Below, piece after piece: positions 60,626 to 64,000 of a stretch of 64,000 bases of DNA. This stretch comes from CAVQCT01 sp964371785 (lineage in GTDB: Bacteria; Zixibacteria; MSB-5A5; GN15; FEB-12). The notes below the pieces were generated by a model. That model saw only the letters and a list, made by a program, of their open reading frames with translations, was not told the DNA's origin and did no database searches. Both the position numbers and the translations under genes were made by a program. The stretch lies in NCBI GenBank assembly GCA_964371785.1, contig CAYJOL010000006.1, positions 186,001 through 250,000 on the forward strand. Direction: 5' to 3'. Position 1 is the stretch's first letter. Each line of letters starts with the position of its first letter.

Positions 60626-61491
60626 GATCTTCGTGTAACCTGTGGACGGTAGTTCTCACTGTCCTCTGTATGGGAGTCGCAGCCACGGTTTTGGCCGCCG
60701 TGCCCGGCTCGATGAACTTTCAGGGACTGCTTACAAATGCATCTGGCCAGAATGTGGACGACGGCTTGTACAACGTGAGATTTACTGTCTACGATGCCAC
60801 TTCGGCCGGCACGGTGCTCTGGGCGGAGACCTTGGCGGTGAGCGTAACTGGTGGGCTGTTCACCGTTGAGTTGGGACAGGTCCATCCGTTTTCGCCAGTC
60901 CTGTTTTCAGAGGCTGACAGGTGGGTCGGCGTTGCCTTGGGCGCCGATCCGGAGCTCACTCCACGCACGCACCTCACGAGTGTTGCCTACGCGATGAATT
61001 CTGCGAGTTTGGGCGACGGTGCTTGGACCGTGAGCGGAGATAATGTCTGCCGGCTCAGTGGGTATGTCGGCATTGGGACACCATCACCAAGCGAAAGATT
61101 GGTGGTCCAAGGCGCAACCGATACGGATGGTAGAATCGCCACCTTTGTAGATACCAGCTTGGACGCGTCTTACATAACATTGGGGCAAGTCATCACAAAT
61201 TTAGGCGCCTATGTGAAATATACTGTCTCCACGAATACCCTGGGATTGGGCGTTCACGGTCATCAAACATCTTTATTCATCAAAGGTAACCCCTCCTATC
61301 CCAAAGTAGGTATCGGTACGTCCAATCCCCAAGGTGCCTTAGACATAAGCTCTCCTGCGGGAGGATTAATCGTCCCCCGAATGACCACTGCCCAGAGAGA
61401 TGCCCTTGCTGGCGTGAATGGCACGATTGTCTATAATACAAATACTAATCGGTTTAACTTTTACGAGAACGGGGCCTGGGTGACAAAATGA
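60622..61491 (+). CDS. Secreted tail-fibre-like structural protein
   Basis: 289-aa exported protein. A signal peptide (to about VLAAVP) precedes 'GSMNFQGLLTNASGQNVDDGLYNVRFTVYDATSAGTVLWAETLAVSVTGGLFTVELG', a module common in exported proteins of FCB bacteria, then 'VGIGTPSPSERLVVQGAT' and 'VGIGTSNPQGALDISSPAGGLIVPRMTTAQRDALAGVNGTIVYNTNTNRFNFYENGAWVTK', the 'GIGTxxPxxxLdv' and 'tTtQrdal' pattern of phage-tail-fibre/collar-like trimeric proteins. Surface structural role likely. Starts in the stop of the small FG-GAP protein. Confidence 0.7.
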   Translation: MRSSCNLWTVVLTVLCMGVAATVLAAVPGSMNFQGLLTNASGQNVDDGLYNVRFTVYDATSAGTVLWAETLAVSVTGGLFTVELGQVHPFSPVLFSEADRWVGVALGADPELTPRTHLTSVAYAMNSASLGDGAWTVSGDNVCRLSGYVGIGTPSPSERLVVQGATDTDGRIATFVDTSLDASYITLGQVITNLGAYVKYTVSTNTLGLGVHGHQTSLFIKGNPSYPKVGIGTSNPQGALDISSPAGGLIVPRMTTAQRDALAGVNGTIVYNTNTNRFNFYENGAWVTK

Positions 61492-61595
61492 AGAGAATAA
61501 CCATGCCGAGGTAGTTCAGTATTTCTCCGACACTCCGCGCGGAAGTTTACATAAACACAGCGCTTTGGCTACCCTTACGAACTAGATATACGAAA

Positions 61596-61809
61596 GTGCT
61601 TTGTCCCCTCTGTTTGTGCGTTCTGATGTGTGTATCTTTCGCGCTGTGTGGGTGTGTTCCAGCAACAAGATCTCTTGTCGAAGGTAAATGCTATCCTCAG
61701 GTTGATCGGTCGTCGGAGACAGTAACACTTATGGCACCGACAGGAGTATTCGGTGGGCGAGTTCTCGCCCCGGGAGACTCTACTCTAATGATAAACGTAG
61801 AGTCTAGGG
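61596..61809 (+). pseudogene. Lipoprotein-like gene truncated by the IS element
   Basis: GTG start at 61596. The product begins with a Cys-rich signal sequence and lipobox-like end (FALCGC), then 'VEGKCYPQVDRSSETVTLMAPTGVFGGRVLAPGDSTLMINVESR'. At 61810 the sequence becomes the left inverted repeat of the IS; the reading frame only continues by chance to 62198. No continuation is apparent beyond the right end of the IS. Confidence 0.6.
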
Positions 61810-62831
61810 CTAACCGGCCTTCTATACACTTTTGGTATGACATAAACGAACTCATTATTTATACCAAATCATATGGCATACACCCTTCCCTCAGACCATC
61901 AAGGACGAGCCCGATTGCGGTGGATAGAGCACTACGAGCAGGTGACAGGCAAAGTCACCCCAACCTGTCGATATTTCGGCATCACTCGCACCAACTTCTA
62001 CACTGGGTATTATCGATACCGCTCGCTGGGTCCTTGCGGGTTTGCACAACAAGTCCTCTCGTCCTCACAAAATCCAACGCTGGCTGCCCAAAGAGATCCG
62101 AGATACCAACATCCAGCTTCGTCTGCAACGGAAATACGGTCCTCATCGTATGTCGTGGTATATTCGGCAAAAACACGGTTGGTTCGTTTCTAAAGTGACC
62201 ATCTGGCGATTATACAAGGATTACGGCCTCAATCGTCTGAAATACAAAAAGACGGTGGAAACGATATCCTCAACACTAGGAGAAGGCTCTGCCCGGAGAC
62301 AGAGTCCAGGTGGACGTGAAATTCCTTGAAAAAGTTGGGTTAGAAGGCAAGAAATACTATCAGTTCACTGCCATCGACGACTGTATCCGGTTTCGGATCT
62401 TGCGTATCTACGACCACAATTCCGTTCAAAACGCGCAGGACTATGTGGATCAATTAAAAGCGGCATTGCCCTTTGCCATCTAATAGATCCAAATGGACAT
62501 CGGCTCCGAGTTTTCGGAAAACTTCAGTTGACATCTGGAGGATTTGGGTATCACGCATCGGAAAACCAAGATATGTTGTCCGGAGGAAATCGGCAAAGTG
62601 GAACGCAGTCATCGCATCGACCAGGAGGAATTCTATGGCATCAACCGGTTTGTTTCCATCCAGCATTGTATGCGCCTTCTCAAGGACTGGGGAAAAGAAT
62701 ACAATGAACAACGACCGCACATGGCGTTAGGCGGCAAAACACCAAAACAATACCTAGAAGAAAAACTCAAAAATCACGTTTCCAAAGCCTCTCTAAAAAC
62801 CCCTATCAAAAGTGTCTACAAGGTGGGTTAG
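61810..62831 (+). mobile_element. IS481-like insertion sequence with defective transposase
   Basis: 1,022 bp bounded by 25-bp imperfect inverted repeats (61810-61834 and 62807-62831; 21 of 25 match, the inner ends being CACTTTTG / CAAAAGTG). The transposase frame ends exactly in the right repeat. No clear target duplication was seen. Assignment to IS481/IS3-like DDE elements is from the transposase. Confidence 0.75.
61873..62831 (+). pseudogene. DDE integrase-core transposase, frameshifted
   Basis: Three reading frames carry one transposase: 'DHQGRARLRWIEHYEQVTGKVTPTCRYFGITRTNFY' (HTH; from 61873), 'LQRKYGPHRMSWYIRQKHGWFVSKVTIWRLYKDYGLNRLKYKK' (about 62042-62290), 'VQVDVKFLEKVGLEGKKYYQFTAIDDCIRFR' (about 62305-62480) and 'MDIGSEFSENF...LGITHRKTKICCPEEIGKVERSHRIDQEEFYG' (to 62831). 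The DDE residues (VQVD, MDIGSEF, GKVERSH) are recognisable, but at least two frameshifts and stops near 62480 and 62530 inactivate it. Confidence 0.8.
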
Positions 62832-63343
62832 ATAATGCTTAATCGTGCATCTTCTTGAGAGCAACGTCGGTGTCCCCTGTGGTTCGACCGGAGGTACCCC
62901 AGACCCGTCTCTTGATGGGCCGAGGATTGTTTTCCCTTCCGCAGGCTCTGCCTCAGTAGACGTACCAAAATATCGAATGTGATTCAGGACGGCGCGATAG
63001 TCGGGGGAAATAGCGCGGCTCAGTAGACCATCAGATCTATCTCCAATAGATAAGTCACCTCTTTGATTACAAACGCGTAACTGTTTGTTGCACTGGCGTA
63101 TAGATCACTCAACTTGGTCGGAGTATAGTCATATCTGACCGTAGTAGTAGTTGTGGTCATCACGCAGAAGTAGGCGCCTTGAGTACGAGAACTGTTCGTC
63201 GCGGTCGTAACCGCGCCGTCACTCCGTATTGCCTCAGCATGGTTGCTGCACAGAGCGGCGGAGATGGATTTCTGGTTGTGACGGCAGGCATGAACACTAT
63301 ATTAGCTCTCGGATCATTGGTACTGAAAATAGGAGAGACTTGG
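62832..63343. other. Gap between IS and TIR gene
   Basis: About 510 bp with no supported gene. On the minus strand one frame is open for about 95 codons (63306-63020) and includes a 46-codon ATG frame (63160-63020, Thr-rich start); it lacks a ribosome site and a recognisable motif. The plus strand frame into the TIR gene is open from 63179 but its first 55 codons do not look like TIR protein. Confidence 0.35.
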
Positions 63344-63817
63344 ATGGGTTATCGAGTATTCCTGAGTCACAGCAGTGCAGACTACAACCTTGCACGGTAC
63401 ATTGCTGAGAACTCTCAAAGAGTCGAAGTTGAAATCTACATGTGCGAGCATGATGTGCAACCTGGGCGCCAGCTTTCCGATAAGGTAAAGTCTGAGATCG
63501 ACCGAGCTGATTGTCTGTTGGTCTTGCTCTCAGCTTCCAGTCAGCAGTCGACGTATGTTCACCAGGAGGTTGGATATGCTGAAGGGTGCAAAAAACCGAT
63601 CGTTCCTATTGTGTGTCCTGGGTTCGACACAGCGAAATTGTCTATGCTTCAAGGTCGTGAGTATATTTACTACGATTTCTTGAATCCTCAGTCGGCCATC
63701 AGGAGCATGCAAGTTTTCTTTGTTCAAGCAAAGAAGGACAAAAGTATTGCTAGTGGCGTAGGTTGGGCGCTGATCTTGTTGCTCGCTGGCGCGATCTTCG
63801 AGGGTAATGGTAAGTAA
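63344..63817 (+). CDS. TIR-domain protein with C-terminal hydrophobic tail
   Basis: 157 aa. 'YRVFLSHSSADYNLARYIAENSQRVEVEIYMCEHDVQPGRQLSDKVKSEIDRADCLLVLLSASSQQSTYVHQEVGYAEGCKKPIVPIV' is a complete bacterial TIR domain; Glu75 in 'YVHQEVGYAEG' is at the NADase/catalytic position. A hydrophobic C-terminal stretch (VGWALILLLAGAIF) could be a membrane helix. The ATG at 63344 follows AGGAGA by 7 bases. It lies 79 bp from the CRISPR array. Many bacterial TIR proteins are immune effectors that deplete NAD+ or make a signal; no partner sensor gene is seen here. Confidence 0.85.
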   Translation: MGYRVFLSHSSADYNLARYIAENSQRVEVEIYMCEHDVQPGRQLSDKVKSEIDRADCLLVLLSASSQQSTYVHQEVGYAEGCKKPIVPIVCPGFDTAKLSMLQGREYIYYDFLNPQSAIRSMQVFFVQAKKDKSIASGVGWALILLLAGAIFEGNGK

Positions 63818-63896
63818 CCCTATCTTTCGGTCTAGCAATCAGACCGCGAGCCTCGCAATTTTCGAGTTGCTTGCGGAGCGTGAGGGAACGCCGGCA

Positions 63897-63996
63897 GTTT
63901 CAATCCACGCCCCCGCGAAGGGGGCGACATGTTTGACGCCGAGGATTGTATCATCCGTCACGGTGTTTCAATCCACGCCCCCGCGAAGGGGGCGAC
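63897..63996 (-). CRISPR. CRISPR array, type I-C-like repeats, left end
   Basis: Two identical 32-bp repeats (63897-63928 and 63965-63996; begin GTTTCAATCC, contain CGCCCCCGCGAAGGGGGCG, end GAC) separate one 36-bp spacer (63929-63964). The array continues beyond the window. The reverse complement ends in GTGGATTGAAAC, the usual 3' end of type I-C repeats, so transcription is probably toward the left and this is the trailer end. No cas gene is in the window. Confidence 0.9.
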
Positions 63997-64000
63997 AACA

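Noticed and set aside
62919..62930. 12-nt match to the CRISPR spacer
   Set aside because: Too short for a protospacer; expected by chance at this length given shared composition.
63020..63160. 46-codon minus-strand frame with a Thr-rich start
   Set aside because: No ribosome site or known motif; an extended open frame exists but without support. Left as an unexplained gap.

Overview
The window looks like a chromosome segment from an uncultivated bacterium of the FCB side of the tree, most like candidate division Zixibacteria. This is an inference from content: secreted proteins carry a C-terminal type A (Bacteroidetes-style) sorting tag or a paired dockerin-like tail (consensus CCxGxRGNVDGD...VDIxDLVYLVEYSF...), and there are a DUF3078 outer-membrane protein, HYR and PKD repeat surface proteins, bactofilin-like proteins and many Phe/Leu-ending beta-barrels. 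No rRNA or ribosomal protein gene is present to fix the taxonomy.

Layout. 0-4 kb: end of a DUF2892-like protein, diaminopropionate ammonia-lyase, a DUF1579 protein, a lipoprotein and a methyltransferase. 4.2-11.1 kb: an envelope-stress-type block: ECF sigma factor, DUF4097 adhesin-like protein, membrane bactofilin, toast-rack-like protein, an active HtrA protease and a protease-dead HtrA paralogue. 11.4-16.1 kb: a cohesin-like secreted protein with a sorting tag, a kinase-pseudokinase fusion, a lipoprotein and a DUF3078 protein. 16.2-20.5 kb (minus): panB, deoxynucleoside kinase, folK, folB, an aminotransferase fold that has lost its PLP lysine, and a class II aldolase. 20.7-23.3 kb: HtrA/Do and the primary sigma factor. 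23.3-29.8 kb: two GT-C glycosyltransferases, tRNA-Leu(CAG) and a seven-HYR surface protein. 30-35 kb (minus): DUF1634, TauE/SafE, VIT and DUF1003 membrane proteins, then pgl and gnd. 35.7-43.4 kb: a tightly coupled operon of a dockerin protein, a TPR protein, an inactive transglutaminase with 7 TM, an ATP-grasp ligase, a second TPR protein and an outer-membrane barrel. 43.4-46 kb: a double-receiver regulator, cysK and cysE.

The most striking locus is at 46,089-47,474 (minus). Two open frames in the same register are separated by one UGA, which falls exactly where the first cysteine of a thioredoxin-like CxxC motif is expected (W-U-P-Y-C-P). A perfect 6-bp stem with a GGUCU loop lies 13 nt downstream, the position and loop core of a bacterial SECIS element. 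I read this as one 461-residue secreted selenoprotein with a UxxC redox site, a PKD domain and a dockerin-like tail.

From about 49.6 kb to the end the DNA is accessory in character: sparse genes, tRNA fragments in a long direct repeat around a PEP-CTERM gene, a DUF3800/4-fold-beta-flower pair, a DUF932 gene with an amber stop, a NYN-domain nuclease gene whose leader ends in an intrinsic terminator touching its AUG, an IS element inserted in a lipoprotein gene, a TIR-domain gene, and a type I-C-like CRISPR array running off the right edge.
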